The notes under the pieces: model-generated
Database searches by the model: none
What the model was told of the DNA's origin: nothing
Seen by the model: the letters and a program-made list of their open reading frames with translations, nothing else
Origin: Maratus speciosus
Taxonomy: Eukaryota; Arthropoda; Arachnida; Araneae; Salticidae
Reading direction: 5' to 3'
DNA length: 64,000 nt
Assembly (NCBI GenBank): GCA_963932465.1
Contig: OZ010786.1
Location: 534,939,073-535,003,072, forward strand
Translations under genes and position numbers: made by a program
Part shown: in pieces, positions 34,800-46,939 of the stretch
Numbering within the stretch: position 1 is the first letter of the stretch
How the letters are laid out: each line of letters begins with the position of its first letter

Positions 34800-37450
34800 T
34801 GTTGAATAATGTTCCGTATGCAGGAAAGAGAGATATATTTTGTAATATTATCAAAGCATTAGTTCAACATAATATGCAAGCATCTTGAACTTCAGTCTTG
34901 TATATATGAAAGATGCACAATTTATTCAGATGTATAAAAGTTTTATTCAAAGTTATTGAGCTTAAAATGAGTAAGTGTTGAAATTCCATGGCACACATAA
35001 TCATATTCTTTGCATATTTAGAGTATACATCGAAATTTAGATTTTTAATTCTGTAAATATTTAATACTTATTTTCGTAGACTTCAGTTTATTTCAAATAC
35101 ATAAATATGCTTCTAAAATTTAAAGTAATGTGATAAAAGTAACATTTTTAAAATTTTTAAACTATCTCGATTATCGATATTTTTATTTCGTCTGCATTAA
35201 TTAGTATTATTTATATGATTTCCTATTATATACATGATTTTCGTATTATATGATATATTTATGTAATTAAATATTATTTAAACATATGATTATTTCGTAT
35301 ACAGGAATGATATATTTTACGCTATTATCAAAGCATTAGTTCAAAATCTTATGCAAGCGTCTGAAACTAGAGTATAGTACATATGAAATATTTAATGTTT
35401 ATTTAGATGTATAAAAGTTTTATTCAAATATATTGAGCTTAAAATGAGTAAGTGTGGAAAATCGTCATGAAATTCTACTTCGCAGATAATCATATTCTTT
35501 GCATCTTTGCAGTTTGCAGCGAAATTTTAAATTTTAATTCTTAAAATAGATAATATTTATTGTCATATATTTTAGTTGATTTCAAAGAAATAAATACGTT
35601 TGTAAAGTTTTAAGTAATAACTAATAATAAAAGTATATGTATATAATATGTAATATGTATAATAAAAGTAACATTTTTAAAAATTTTAAACTATCTCGAT
35701 TATCGATATTTTTATTTCGTCTGCATTAATTCGTATTATTTATATGATTTCCTATTATATACATGGTTTTCGTATTATTTATATGATATATTTATATAAT
35801 TAAATATTATTTAAACATATCATTATTTCGTATACAGGAATGAGATATTTTACGCTATTATCAAAGCATTAGTTCAAAATCTTATGCAAGTGTCTGGAAC
35901 TAGAGTATAGTACATATGAAATATGTAATGTTTATTTAGATGCATAAAAGTTTTATTCAAATATATTCAGCTCAAATTGAGTAAGTGTGGAAAATCGTCA
36001 TGAAATTCTACTTCGCAGATAATCATATTATTTGCATCTTTGCAGTTTGCAGCGAAATTTTAAATTTTAATTCTTAAAATAGATAATATTTATTGTCATA
36101 GATTTTAGTTGATTTCAAAGAAATAAATACGTTTTTAAAGTTTTAAGTAATAGAATACAAGTAACATTTTTAATTTTTTAATTAACTCGATTCTTGATGT
36201 TATGATTTCGTATGAAGGAATTCGTATAATTTATATGATTTCCTATTATATATAGGATTTTCGTATTATTTATATAATTTATTTATAGAAATTCGTATTA
36301 TGTATATGATTATTTCGTATGTATGAAAGATATATTTTGCGCTAGTATCAAAGCATTATTTCAAAATTGTATGCATGCATTCTAAACTACGGTGTAGTAT
36401 ATATTAAATATGTACATTTCATTCAGATGTATAAAAGATTTTTCAAAGTTATTGAATTTTTAAGGAGTGCGTGTTAAAATTCCTCATGAAATTATATTCC
36501 ACAGATAATAATAATCTTTGCATCTTTGCAACTTACAGAGAGCTTTAGAATTTAATTCCCTAAATATTTAATATTTATTTTCATAAACTTTACTTGATTT
36601 GAAATACGTAAATATGCTTGTAAGATTTTATATAATATTATAAAAGAATTTTTTGTAAAATCTTAAATTAGCTGGATTTTTGATATTATTATTTCATATG
36701 CGAGAATTCGTATTATTGATATAGTTTCCTATTAATTATAAGGTTTTTTTATTCTTTATATGATATATTTATATAATTTATTATTATTTATATAATTATT
36801 TCGTATGCAGGATGGATTTGAGCTATTATCAAAGCATTTTTTAATAACCGTATGCAGTCATCTTGAAATAGAGTGTAGTATATATGAAAGAAACACAGAT
36901 TATTCAGATGTATGAAAGTTTAATTCAAAGTTGTTGAGCTTCAAATGAGTAAGTGTTGAAATTCCTCATTGAATTCTACTTCACAAATAATCATATTATT
37001 TGCATCTTTGCGATGTACAAATAAATTTACAGTTTAGTTCTTTAAATATTTAATAATTATTTCCATAGACTTCAGTTGATTCAAAATACATAAATACGCT
37101 TGTAAAATTGTATGTAATGTAATAAAAGTAACTTATTATTTTTTTTAAACGATCTCCGTTATCGATATTATTATTTCATATGCAGGAATTGCTATTATTT
37201 ATATGATTTCTTATTATGTATGTGATTTTCGTATTATTTACGTGATATATTTACATAATTTTGAATTATTTATATGTTAATTACTTATGCATGAAAGATA
37301 TATTTTGCGCTATTATCAAAGGCTCAATTCAAAATAGTATGGAGGAATCTTGAACTAGGTGTAGTATATATGAAATATGTATAGTTTATTCAGATGTACA
37401 AAAGTTTTATTCAAAATTAGCAAGCTTGAAATGAATACATGTAAAAATTT
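34800..37450. repeat. Tandem array, about 485-bp unit, six copies
   Basis: The marker CAGATGTATAAAAGTTTTAT recurs at about 34927, 35405, 35938, 36425, 36907 and 37393 (spacing about 478-533). It is followed each time by a GAGCTTAAAATGAGTAAGTG block, a CATATTCTTTGCATCTTTGC block and TTCGTATTATTTATATGAT. The two units from about 35,280 to 36,240 are closest to each other. No coding potential. Confidence 0.85.
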
Positions 37451-37769
37451 CCGATGAATTCAAGGGCACAGATATTTTTTTTTCACCATACGCTATTTCT
37501 CCAAGGCTCCTATACTGAGAAAAACCTGAAATTTCATCCTATGGAACCTAGAGTTGGGGACTCACAGTATTCCTCAGCATTTACCAGTACGTGGTATGCA
37601 GATGGTACGTTTCCGTGTCAGTTTTTCCAAAGCACCCTGGAATTTATATGATTTTATATTTTAAACGAAAATCTATCCAAACGAACCATGATGTGGAGAC
37701 CCAGATCGTAGCTTCGCAAACTCCAGATCGTTTCCAAAAACGAATGTGTATGATTTGACATTTTCAACT

Positions 37770-38060
37770 CAGAGGAAAAAAAATCTCGTTGTTCAATACA
37801 TTGGCATCTTTTTGGAATGCGTTGTTGGATATCCCAAAATTGCCTACAAGAAATGTAAAGAGAAAGAGGAAAAATGACGGACGAAAACGTGAGAAAAAAC
37901 AAGCGAATGGGGCAAAAATTGGATTTTTAAAAAGTGAACTCTGTGGTCAAGAATGGGGGATGGGACGCTGGGTTCAACATTAAGAATGTGACATGTGGGC
38001 CCATAGCGATACTGTACCGACGCAGAGATTGATAACTGTGTTTATGATTTTTTCAGATGA
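37770..38060 (+). pseudogene. Transposase C-terminal zinc-finger fragment (broken)
   Basis: The frame reads FWNALLDIPKLPTRNVKRKR, a basic stretch, then SELCGQEWGMGRWVQH, a TAA, and ECDMWAHSD. The layout CG-x-E...RWVQ-x3-C-DMWAH follows the PHD-like zinc-binding tail seen in pogo/Tigger-type transposases. A cysteine position is now H and the stop breaks the finger. The basic, proline-containing linker upstream also fits the region between a DDE domain and this tail. The catalytic domain is not recognisable. A different decayed tail lies at 750-886. Confidence 0.45.
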
Positions 38061-38517
38061 AATAATTCTCATTTCAAGCAGACAGTTTTTCTTTTAAACC
38101 AGAAAAATAATGGAAAGAAGACTATGAAAGATAGTCGTTGAGATTTTTATAAATTTGACAAAAATTCTTGTTCATTAAAAATTACATATGTTTACTTGCA
38201 GAAGAAGTCTATTAATAAATAAAATTAATTAAAACATGTTCTTATCGCTTAATAATTTTCATTACCACCATTTGTGTGATTCTTTTGGAAGAAAACGTAG
38301 GTAGCCGGTATTTAGACCCCATTTTCAAAACTCAAAATTTGCAGACTTCCAGAATAATGCATTTTATAAACAGGAAATTCCTTTTAAACTGATTTTTTTT
38401 CTTAAATAGGTGTAAAATTTGCCAAGGTACCCTGCTGTCACATTTCTCTTTACCAATTTTGAAAATTGTAGTACCTAGATTGAAAACAAATGTGGTAGCC
38501 GGTATTTGGACGTTCTC

Positions 38518-38519
38518 CA

Positions 38520-38560
<41 letters not shown>

Positions 38561-38598
38561 CATATATATATAAATAAATATATATATATATATATATA
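38518..38598. repeat. Compound (CT)n(TA)n microsatellite at palindrome edge
   Basis: CT dinucleotides, then TA, run directly into the left arm of the large palindrome. GTAGCCGGTATTT occurs twice as a direct repeat just upstream (about 38302 and 38494). Confidence 0.9.
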
Positions 38599-39166
38599 GC
38601 ACATTATGTTTTAAATGCGTTTGTCGGACCCAGAATCCTGCACCACAAATAACCTAAGTGTAACCATAAAACATCCAAGGAATTTAAACAGATATAACCT
38701 GAACAAGAAAAAACAACAAAACAACAAAAGGCTGTGGCCTCTTCAGCGGTGGGCATTTTAGAAAGCACAGCAATGTTTCAGATTAATTACAATTTACAAC
38801 AAACTATTATTCAGTAGTGGCAGTGGGTTTCGGCCAGAGTGTCGCAAAGCATAAATCAAATGCATAAAAACAATTGAAAGCATATAGCGAACACTCCCCC
38901 ACCGGACCCGACGCCACAATAAACAGTGCATCTCGAAGATACAACTGATTCAGAACGTATGTGTAATGTATACTGAAACAATAAAATTATTTTACCCAAA
39001 TCCGAGCAACACAGCCACAAAAAACAATAACTAAATTCCAGTGATCCATAATCTGTCCATAAACGTTCCATGTCTGTTGCCACACAATTGCAGACATCCT
39101 TGTAAAACCGTCCAAAAAAGGCTTTAGGTTATACAAATCATTAACTGTCAATCGCGTAGCAACTCC

Positions 39167-39800
39167 TCAAAAATGAAGACTGTCTGTAAAACTAGTATAT
39201 TTATTAATGAAATTCAAAGGTATATTGTTTTTATAATACAAAATGCTGGTTAAATTAAAAAGTTCTTTAAAAAATAAATTTTTATTCGAACAGAGTTTAT
39301 AGTAGCGAAAAATCTGACCTATTATGATATTGACGTAAACGCGTTTATGGATATTTGAACTCCAATTAACTAAATGGTTAACTTCAAAATTAAAGTTATC
39401 CCGTTTATTATAAATTGATATGTGTATACCGTTTGAAATGTTTATTTTCAAATCAAGATAATCAGCAGCACTATTATTTTCATTTGTTTTTTTCAAAACC
39501 AGCATATTAGGATAAATGTTACATGATATCTCCAAAAAATCGCGATCACAGTTCAAAATTATCAAATCATCGATATATCTAAAAGCCAGAAAATTAACAT
39601 CGTTATTGACACTACAAAATTGAAATTCATATTAAAATAAAAATAAGTTAGCTGCCGTTGAAGAATAACTTTTTCCCATTCCTATTCCATTATTCTGTAA
39701 ATATATATTTGAACCTGTATAAACATAGTTGTTATATAAACAAAAATTACATAATAATTTAAATAAATTAAAATCTAAATCTGTGTCAGCTATAATTAAA
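39167..39800 (-). pseudogene. Reverse transcriptase fragment, left arm
   Basis: Read outward from the hinge, the frame contains GIGMG and SYSSTAANLFLF (RT palm segment before the catalytic box), FRYIDDLIIL (the catalytic YxDD box), then IYPNMLVLKKTNENN, YLDLKINISNGIHISIYNKR and a stop at 39167. This order is typical of Penelope-like and related non-LTR reverse transcriptases in invertebrates. I place it there by motif pattern only. A TAT-to-TAA change at 39632-39634 stops the frame before the YIDD box. The N-terminal RT region and any endonuclease are missing: 5' truncated. Confidence 0.75.
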
Positions 39801-39836
39801 AATATTTTATTTAATTATATATAATTAAATATTTTA

Positions 39837-40472
39837 TTTAATTATAGCTGACACAGATTTGGATTTTAATTTATTTAAATTATTATGTAATTTTTGTTTA
39901 TATAACAACTATGTTTATACAGGTTCAAATATATATTTACAGAATAATGGAATAGGAATGGGAACAAGTTATTCTTCAACGGCAGCTAACTTATTTTTAT
40001 TTTATTATGAATTTCAATTTTGTAGTGTCAATAACGATGTTAATTTTCTGGCTTTTAGATATATCGATGATTTGATAATTTTGAACTGTGATCGCGATTT
40101 TTTGGGGATATCATGTAACATTTATCCTGATATGCTGGTTTTGAAAAAAAAACAAATGAAAATAATAGTGCTGCTGATTATCTTGATTTGAAAATAAACA
40201 TTTCAAACGGTATACACATATCAATTTATAATAAACGGGATAACTTTAATTTTGAAGTTAACCATTTAGTTAATTGGAGTTCAAATATCCATAAACGCGT
40301 TTACGTCAATATCATAATAGGTCAGATTTTTCGCTACTATAAACTCTGTTCAAATAAAAATTTATTTTTTAAAGAACTTTTTAATTTAACCAGCATTTTG
40401 TATTATAAAAACAATATACCTTTGAATTTCATTAATAAATATACTAGTTTTACAGACAGTCTTCATTTTTGA
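39837..40472 (+). pseudogene. Reverse transcriptase fragment, right arm
   Basis: The mirror copy of the left-arm fragment. The codon mutated in the left arm is intact here and YIDD is readable, but an A-run at about 40143-40151 is two bases longer, shifting the frame after MLVLKK. The downstream segment (40188-40472) continues in the other frame to the same stop. Both arms are therefore dead, by different lesions. Confidence 0.75.
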
Positions 40473-41142
40473 GGAGTTGCTATGCGATTGACAGTTAATG
40501 ATTTGTATAACCTAAAGCCTTTTTTGGACGGTTTTACAAGGATGTCTGCAATTGTGTGGCAACAGACATGGAACGTTTATGGACAGATTATGGATCACTG
40601 GAATTTAGTTATTGTTTTTTGTGGCTGTGTTGCTCGGATTTGGGTAAAATAATTTTATTGTTTCAGTATACATTACACATACGTTCTGAATCAGTTGTAT
40701 CTTCGAGATGCACTGTTTATTGTGGCATCGGGTCCGGTGGGGGAGTGTTCGCTATATGCTTTCAATTGTTTTTATGCATTTGATTTATGCTTTGCGACAC
40801 TCTGGCTGAAACCCACTGCCACTACTGAATAATAGTTTGTTGTAAATTGTAATTAATCTGAAACATTGCTGTGCTTTCTAAAATGCCCACCGCTGAAGAG
40901 GCCACAGCATTTTGTTGTTTTGTTGTTTTTTCTTGTTCAGGTTATATCTGTTTAAATTTATTGGATGTTTTATGGTTACACTTAGGTTATTTGGGGTGCA
41001 GGATTCTGGGTCCGACAAACGCATTTAAAACATAATGTGCTATATATAATCTGTGTGGTTATATGCAGCTGTAGCGCTTATCGCATGGATTTTATTTTTA
41101 TTTTTATATTTTACTTTTAGTTTTACTTTTGATTTTCTTGAG

Positions 41143-41145
<3 letters not shown>

Positions 41146-41216
<71 letters not shown>
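41146..41216. repeat. (TA)n at left border of the LTR element
   Basis: TA repeats run up to the first base of the LTR. The element appears to have inserted into a TA microsatellite that continues at 44641, so a target duplication cannot be read reliably. Confidence 0.9.
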
Positions 41217-41217
<1 letters not shown>

Positions 41218-41653
41218 GTAGGTTTCTTTCGTAAAATTATTTAAAGATTCACTTAGCTTATAACTATAAATAAATGCATCTATTAGTTCATCAATTTAAT
41301 ACGTCATTTATTATTCACTCGAACAAATATTATGCTTGGAAGATCACAACAGTTCATCCACATCAATAATATAATACATTTGTTTACATAAATACTGGAA
41401 TTCACCTAGAATGCTTACACAAATCTTTTCTTTTTTATTCAACTAATCTTCAACCTTCATGTTGAGATAAAACACCATCGAACTTCTAAAAAAAACATCT
41501 CTTGAATTTTATTATCAAAACCTTTGCCACACACTTTTTGCTTTTTTCCACGCTTCTCGTGTTGTACTTTTTATTTCATATATGATTGCGTATCGATTCA
41601 ATAAACCCTTGAGTTAGACGAGTTGCATTGTTGAGCATATTTACATTCCCACA
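41217..41653 (-). repeat. 3' LTR
   Basis: 437 bp. In element orientation it begins TGTGGGAATG and ends GAAACCTACA, a TG...CA terminus. It is about 98% identical to 44202-44639. The last 18 or so codons and the stop of the Gag-protease frame lie inside it. The bases just upstream in element orientation (CAGGATGACCGAA) form only a weak polypurine tract. Confidence 0.92.
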
Positions 41654-43568
41654 TTCGGTCATCCTGACAGTCCGGTGACCCAACGGAACGTGTTTTCAAA
41701 TCATATCTTCTTTTAAATTTAGCTTCATATCCACCATAAACAGAATTATCAGTATGGTTTAATGACTGTTCATACTGCCTACGATTACTATTACTCCAGA
41801 AGTATACATCTCTTTTACACAGTTCAATCTCTTCCCTTTCAAAATTTTCCCGTATTCTTTCTTTCTGATCTCCGTATAAATATCTTCTATCGCCAAGAAA
41901 TGTATATTGTTTACAATATCTGGGACGTCTATTTACAAAATTGTCTCTCGGATAATATTTTCTATCTTCATTTTTGTCATTGCGATCACGCTTGTAATTT
42001 TCGCTAAATCTCTTTTTATTTACATTTACTCTTTCAGTATTATTTTCTTCTCTCGTGTTCTTTCGTTTATAATATTTTTCAAGATTCTTCATTTCATTTT
42101 TATTTTCATTGGTGCGTGCATATAAATTGTGTTTTTCTTTTAGCTCGCTCATTCGTACTATTCGTGATACCTCATTTCTTTCATTCAAATTTTTGTTAAT
42201 TGAATTTAATTTTTTCTCACGAGATCTTTCCGTTTTTCTCATTATAGCTTTTCTATTTATTTCATTGGCCACATATTTTAGATTTTCATCGGTATTCCTT
42301 ACCGCCCTAATATATCTACAATACATAATGGTCTTGCCTTTGGCGTTTTCTTCCTTGGCGAGATTTTTTATTTTGACACCTTCTTCTGTGACTGTTAAAA
42401 TGCATCCTGATATTGCAGTTACACCTAACAATATGTCACATTCTAGACCTGATATTACATGAAAATTATCTGTCAGTTTCACGCCGTCTACTTGTATTTC
42501 ATGCTCAAAGTATCCTATTGGCTGTGTTTCTTCTCCGCCAAATCCAGTCAATATATGCAAATTTTCTTGGCATAATTCAGGTGCGCCTATTTCAGTGTAA
42601 TATTCTTCATTTATTAAACTCACATCGCTTGCTGTGTCGATGATAATTTTCGTCGGTTTCTCATTTATTGGAACTACACGTATCTTTTTTGTCGATTTGG
42701 CGTTATTTTCTGCTTTTGATAAGCTCATTATGTTTCTTTTTTGTGCGCCATTATCGTTTGCTTTCCTAATCGGGTTACCATAATATTCTTGTGTGCTCAT
42801 TTGATCCCTATTTGTACATTTGGCGGCGATATGACCAGGCAATCCACAAAGATGGCAGATAATTATCGAATTAATAGCTCTTTCGCCTCGTCCTATATTA
42901 TTTTGATGAGAATTTTGATTCCACTGGCTATCTATTTCCTCCCTGCTCACGCTATTTTGCGCCTTATACAATTTGGCGGTTTTAAATCCTCTACACGCCG
43001 TATCAAAATCATCTAGTTTTCCCACTAATACATCTACTTCTTTTATCTTTGGAAATTCCTCAATAAAACGTTCTCTGGTTTCTGGCGGTATTTTTCGCTT
43101 AATTTGATCAGTTACTAATAACTCCGTTAATCCATCAAAAGTTGTTACGTTCATTCCACGTACCCATTCATTAAAGTAAATTTTTAACTGAAAACCAAAA
43201 TCGCGCCAATTATCTGTTGGCTCTTTTTTATGAGTCATGAACCTCTGTCTAAATTCTTCCGGCGACATTTTGAATCTTTTCAACAATAAATTTTTTATAT
43301 ATTCGTAGTTATTTACATCAGGTTCCTTTTCTCTTGTAATTATGCTAGCTATTTCTAACGGTAATAAACTTAACAGATACGATACCCATTCATCCTTGTC
43401 TATTTTCATTTGAGATACTTGTCTCTCGTATAATGTTAAAAACATACAGATATCACCATTTGCACTATCAAAACGATTAAGTAACTTCAACAAATCAAAA
43501 TTTTTACCTGTTCCCGTTCTTGGAGCTAGTATTTCTGCATCCTTCTGAAAGTCTATCTCGGCTTGCAT
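41598..43568 (-). CDS. Gag capsid, zinc knuckle and retropepsin-like protease polyprotein
   Basis: 656 codons from an internal ATG; the frame is also open back to the TGA at 43596-43598. Residues about 35-195 form a helical capsid with a SCAN-like stretch (LTELLVTDQIKRKIPPETRE, about 147-166). Residues 238-251, CHLCGLPGHIAAKC, are a CX2CX4HX4C zinc knuckle that binds RNA. Residues 308-319, IIIDTASDVSLI, are the aspartic protease active site (Asp311; DTA instead of the common DTG/DSG), and CDILLG at 367-372 is the second conserved protease motif. From about 400 on the tail is rich in K, R, E and N and shows no RT motif. It ends CNSSNSRVY within the 3' LTR. The tail may be a remnant of a pol C-terminus joined by deletion; that is inference. 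Confidence 0.9.
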   Translation of the reverse strand: MQAEIDFQKDAEILAPRTGTGKNFDLLKLLNRFDSANGDICMFLTLYERQVSQMKIDKDEWVSYLLSLLPLEIASIITREKEPDVNNYEYIKNLLLKRFKMSPEEFRQRFMTHKKEPTDNWRDFGFQLKIYFNEWVRGMNVTTFDGLTELLVTDQIKRKIPPETRERFIEEFPKIKEVDVLVGKLDDFDTACRGFKTAKLYKAQNSVSREEIDSQWNQNSHQNNIGRGERAINSIIICHLCGLPGHIAAKCTNRDQMSTQEYYGNPIRKANDNGAQKRNIMSLSKAENNAKSTKKIRVVPINEKPTKIIIDTASDVSLINEEYYTEIGAPELCQENLHILTGFGGEETQPIGYFEHEIQVDGVKLTDNFHVISGLECDILLGVTAISGCILTVTEEGVKIKNLAKEENAKGKTIMYCRYIRAVRNTDENLKYVANEINRKAIMRKTERSREKKLNSINKNLNERNEVSRIVRMSELKEKHNLYARTNENKNEMKNLEKYYKRKNTREENNTERVNVNKKRFSENYKRDRNDKNEDRKYYPRDNFVNRRPRYCKQYTFLGDRRYLYGDQKERIRENFEREEIELCKRDVYFWSNSNRRQYEQSLNHTDNSVYGGYEAKFKRRYDLKTRSVGSPDCQDDRMWECKYAQQCNSSNSRVY

Positions 43569-43595
43569 TGTTAATTTCTTTAGCTCAAAATTCCC

Positions 43596-44135
43596 TCATT
43601 TTTCTCTATCCTCTATTTCTAACATCAATTTCTTCTCCTCTATCTCTATCTGTCGTCTTCTCTCTTCTGCTTCAAGTTCTGCCTGTCGTTTTCTCTCTTC
43701 TGCTTCAAGTTCTGCCTGTCGTTTTCTCTCTTCTGCTTCAAGTTCTAATTTTCTTTCTTCCAACGCTATTCTCTTCTCCCCTTTCTCCTTCTCTGCTTCT
43801 ATTTTTCTCTGCTCTGTGTCCTTCTCTGCTTCTATTTTTCTTTGCTCTTTCTCCTTCTCTGCTTCTATTTTTCTTTGCTCTTTCTCCTTCTCTGCTTCTA
43901 TTTTTCTTTGCTCTTTCTCCTTCTCTGCTTGCGCTTCAAGTTCTGACATTCTTTTCTCTTTGCTAGCCGATGATATTACTTCAAGACGGTCTTTTATAAA
44001 GTCTTCATCAAAACTTTCCGAAGTTTTTATTGCTTCAATTAATGACAGAATGGTTACTTTCTCTGGCGTAATTATTCCGCATTCCTCGCATAGTTCAATC
44101 AAATCACTCCGTCGCGCTTTATTCAACATCGACAT
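43596..44135 (-). CDS. Gag N-terminal region, coiled coil
   Basis: 179 codons from ATG at 44133-44135. Residues 1-60 (MSMLNKARRSDLIELCEECG and on) look like a small SAP/helical domain. Residues about 60-179 are a charged coiled coil with about five copies of an EKEKEQRKIEA-type 12-residue repeat and three of an EAEERKRQAEL-type repeat, visible as 33-36-bp DNA repeats. It stops at TGA (43596-43598), but the next nine codons and then the 656-codon frame follow in the same reading frame. One substitution therefore separates the two parts of what was one Gag of about 845 residues. Readthrough is possible but unproven. An N-terminal Gag coiled coil would support assembly. Confidence 0.85.
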   Translation of the reverse strand: MSMLNKARRSDLIELCEECGIITPEKVTILSLIEAIKTSESFDEDFIKDRLEVISSASKEKRMSELEAQAEKEKEQRKIEAEKEKEQRKIEAEKEKEQRKIEAEKDTEQRKIEAEKEKGEKRIALEERKLELEAEERKRQAELEAEERKRQAELEAEERRRQIEIEEKKLMLEIEDREK

Positions 44136-44178
44136 AATGATGTGTTTTTTTCCGTAATCGTTTCAATTTTTTATTCAA

Positions 44179-44196
44179 ATACCGGCCGAGCCCCCA
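44179..44196 (-). promoter_or_regulatory. Primer binding site, tRNA-Pro type
   Basis: In element orientation TGGGGGCTCGGCCGGTAT lies five bases after the 5' LTR. It matches the complement of the tRNA-Pro 3' end used by many retroelements (TGGGGGCTCGTCCGGGAT) at 16 of 18 positions. This fixes element polarity and the LTR edge. Confidence 0.85.
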
Positions 44197-44201
44197 AAAT
44201 T

Positions 44202-45532
<1,331 letters not shown>

Positions 45533-45580
45533 GAGTATTTCCGAATTCGACAGAGAAATTAAGAGGAGAGATAGCAGGGA

Positions 45581-46894
45581 TATAGAGTAGGTGGGGTAAA
45601 GATACGCACTTTCCATACATTTTGATTTTTAACTCACACATTGGTTTAAACTTATGTAATGAGTGATTAAAATGTTAGATTAAAACCTTATTCAAGTGAC
45701 ACCATCAACCGACATTCTGTCCCACATCTGTCCTGTGAAAAATTACATTAAAAAAAAAAAAAACATTGCTCTACGTATCTTTGCCCCATCGGTTGGGGTA
45801 ATAGTACGCAGTGGTTCGGCAAAGACACGCAGTGCATGTTTTTGCCCCATTTCCAATAAAACGAAAGAGTTATGCAAAAGCATTAGTAAATTTCACTAGT
45901 ATTTATAGTTAAACTGAAAATTGTAAGTTAAACCATGAAAAAAACAGCGGTATGTGAGATCGTAAATAGCAGTTAACCTCTAACTACTGTGACAAAAATT
46001 GTTGCATAAATACTCTGAGCGGTCCCAAAGACCCTTGATCGTTGAATGAATAAAAGTATTGGTTGACTTTTAAGATATTGTTTTTGCGCTAAACTTTATG
46101 AAAAGGCCTATAATAAACATTATCCTCATTTAGAAGTCTTCAGCGATACTACTATGTTTCCAAATGATTCAAAATTAAACTAACATCAATAGTTAAATCG
46201 AAAATTACAAGTTAAACTATGAAAACTGATTATAGGAGCGTAAGGGCTAAGACTTAAAATCGTTTTATGAAACAAGAATATTGACTTTTAAAAGTAGGTA
46301 GGTAGATACCTACGTTCCATATTGAGAAAAATTAACTAGAAAAAGGAAATAGTAGTTAACTAGCTTATATTAGTTAAGTATCTATTATATTTTATAGAAT
46401 ATAAAAATAAAACTTTCCACAACGTAATTATAGAAAGCTTTGCATCTTGCTAAAACGATAGGACAAAGCCCGAATTTTAAACTTATGCTTATCTTTGCCC
46501 CAAGACGGATGCGTACTTTTACCCCATTCTACAGTATTTTACTTAACCGGCAACTGACAAGTTTAACCAAATGCGATCGCGATAAACTATACGGAATTTA
46601 GAAGCTATAGGGCTTCCGTTCTTCACTGAATTTTTAGATTTGTAAAACTTCGAAGTATTGTCAGGTAAAAAATAAAGTGAAATTTTAAAAATATTAGATC
46701 AAAATGCATAATTTTAAACTTACCTCATTTTCTTCGCGCGGAGTGATACTTTTTTCACAAGGTTTGAACACACAACTACTACACTTAAGACCAAACTATC
46801 ATCTAGCGGTCATGATTGTAGAAATGTTTCTTCATATTAAATCAGACGATGCGTATATATGCTCCGTGCGTATCTTTACCCCCACCTACTCTAT
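45581..46894 (-). mobile_element. TIR DNA element with 8-bp target duplication and internal terminal-motif copies
   Basis: The left end ATAGAGTAGGTGGGGTAAAG plus ATACGCAC (from 45582) is matched inverted at the right end (about 46866-46894) with one extra G. AGCAGGGA at 45573-45580 and 46895-46902 is an 8-bp target duplication, as made by hAT, P or Merlin elements. The interior repeats the terminal motif near 45773, 45796, 45818, 45839, 46493 and 46518. On the minus strand, ATGAG before donor GTAAGT lies at about 46719-46731, which could be a leader exon. No transposase frame of useful length is visible, so it is probably non-autonomous or decayed. Confidence 0.8.
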
Positions 46895-46939
46895 AGCAGG
46901 GAAAATTGCCATAGAACATGCTGTCGTAAACTAATTATT

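Larger units (their letters stand above)
38591..41048. repeat. Large near-perfect palindrome (arms about 1.2 kb, spacer about 36 bp)
   Basis: Positions 38591-39800 and 39837-41048 are reverse complements at roughly 98% by eye, with few indels. The hinge (39801-39836) is AT-rich and itself symmetric around 39819. Each arm carries the 3' part of a reverse transcriptase frame reading outward, plus about 650 bases of downstream sequence ending at CACATTATG/CATAATGTG. The left end touches a microsatellite. Inverted duplication of one truncated element, or twin-copy integration, could produce it. Confidence 0.9.

Noticed and set aside
34800..37450. CRISPR-like spaced repeats
   Set aside because: Units are about 485 bp with no short constant repeat and variable spacer pattern; this is ordinary tandem duplication in a eukaryotic genome.
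38856..40783. 75-codon frame (MATDMERLWTDYG...) found on both strands
   Set aside because: Present twice only because the palindrome arms are duplicates. It is out of frame with the RT and shows no recognised domain. Kept as unassigned 3' sequence of the element.
41762..43966. Several plus-strand frames of 70-150 codons
   Set aside because: Antisense shadows of the minus-strand Gag-protease frame. The Leu/Ser-rich one is the reverse of the coiled-coil repeats.
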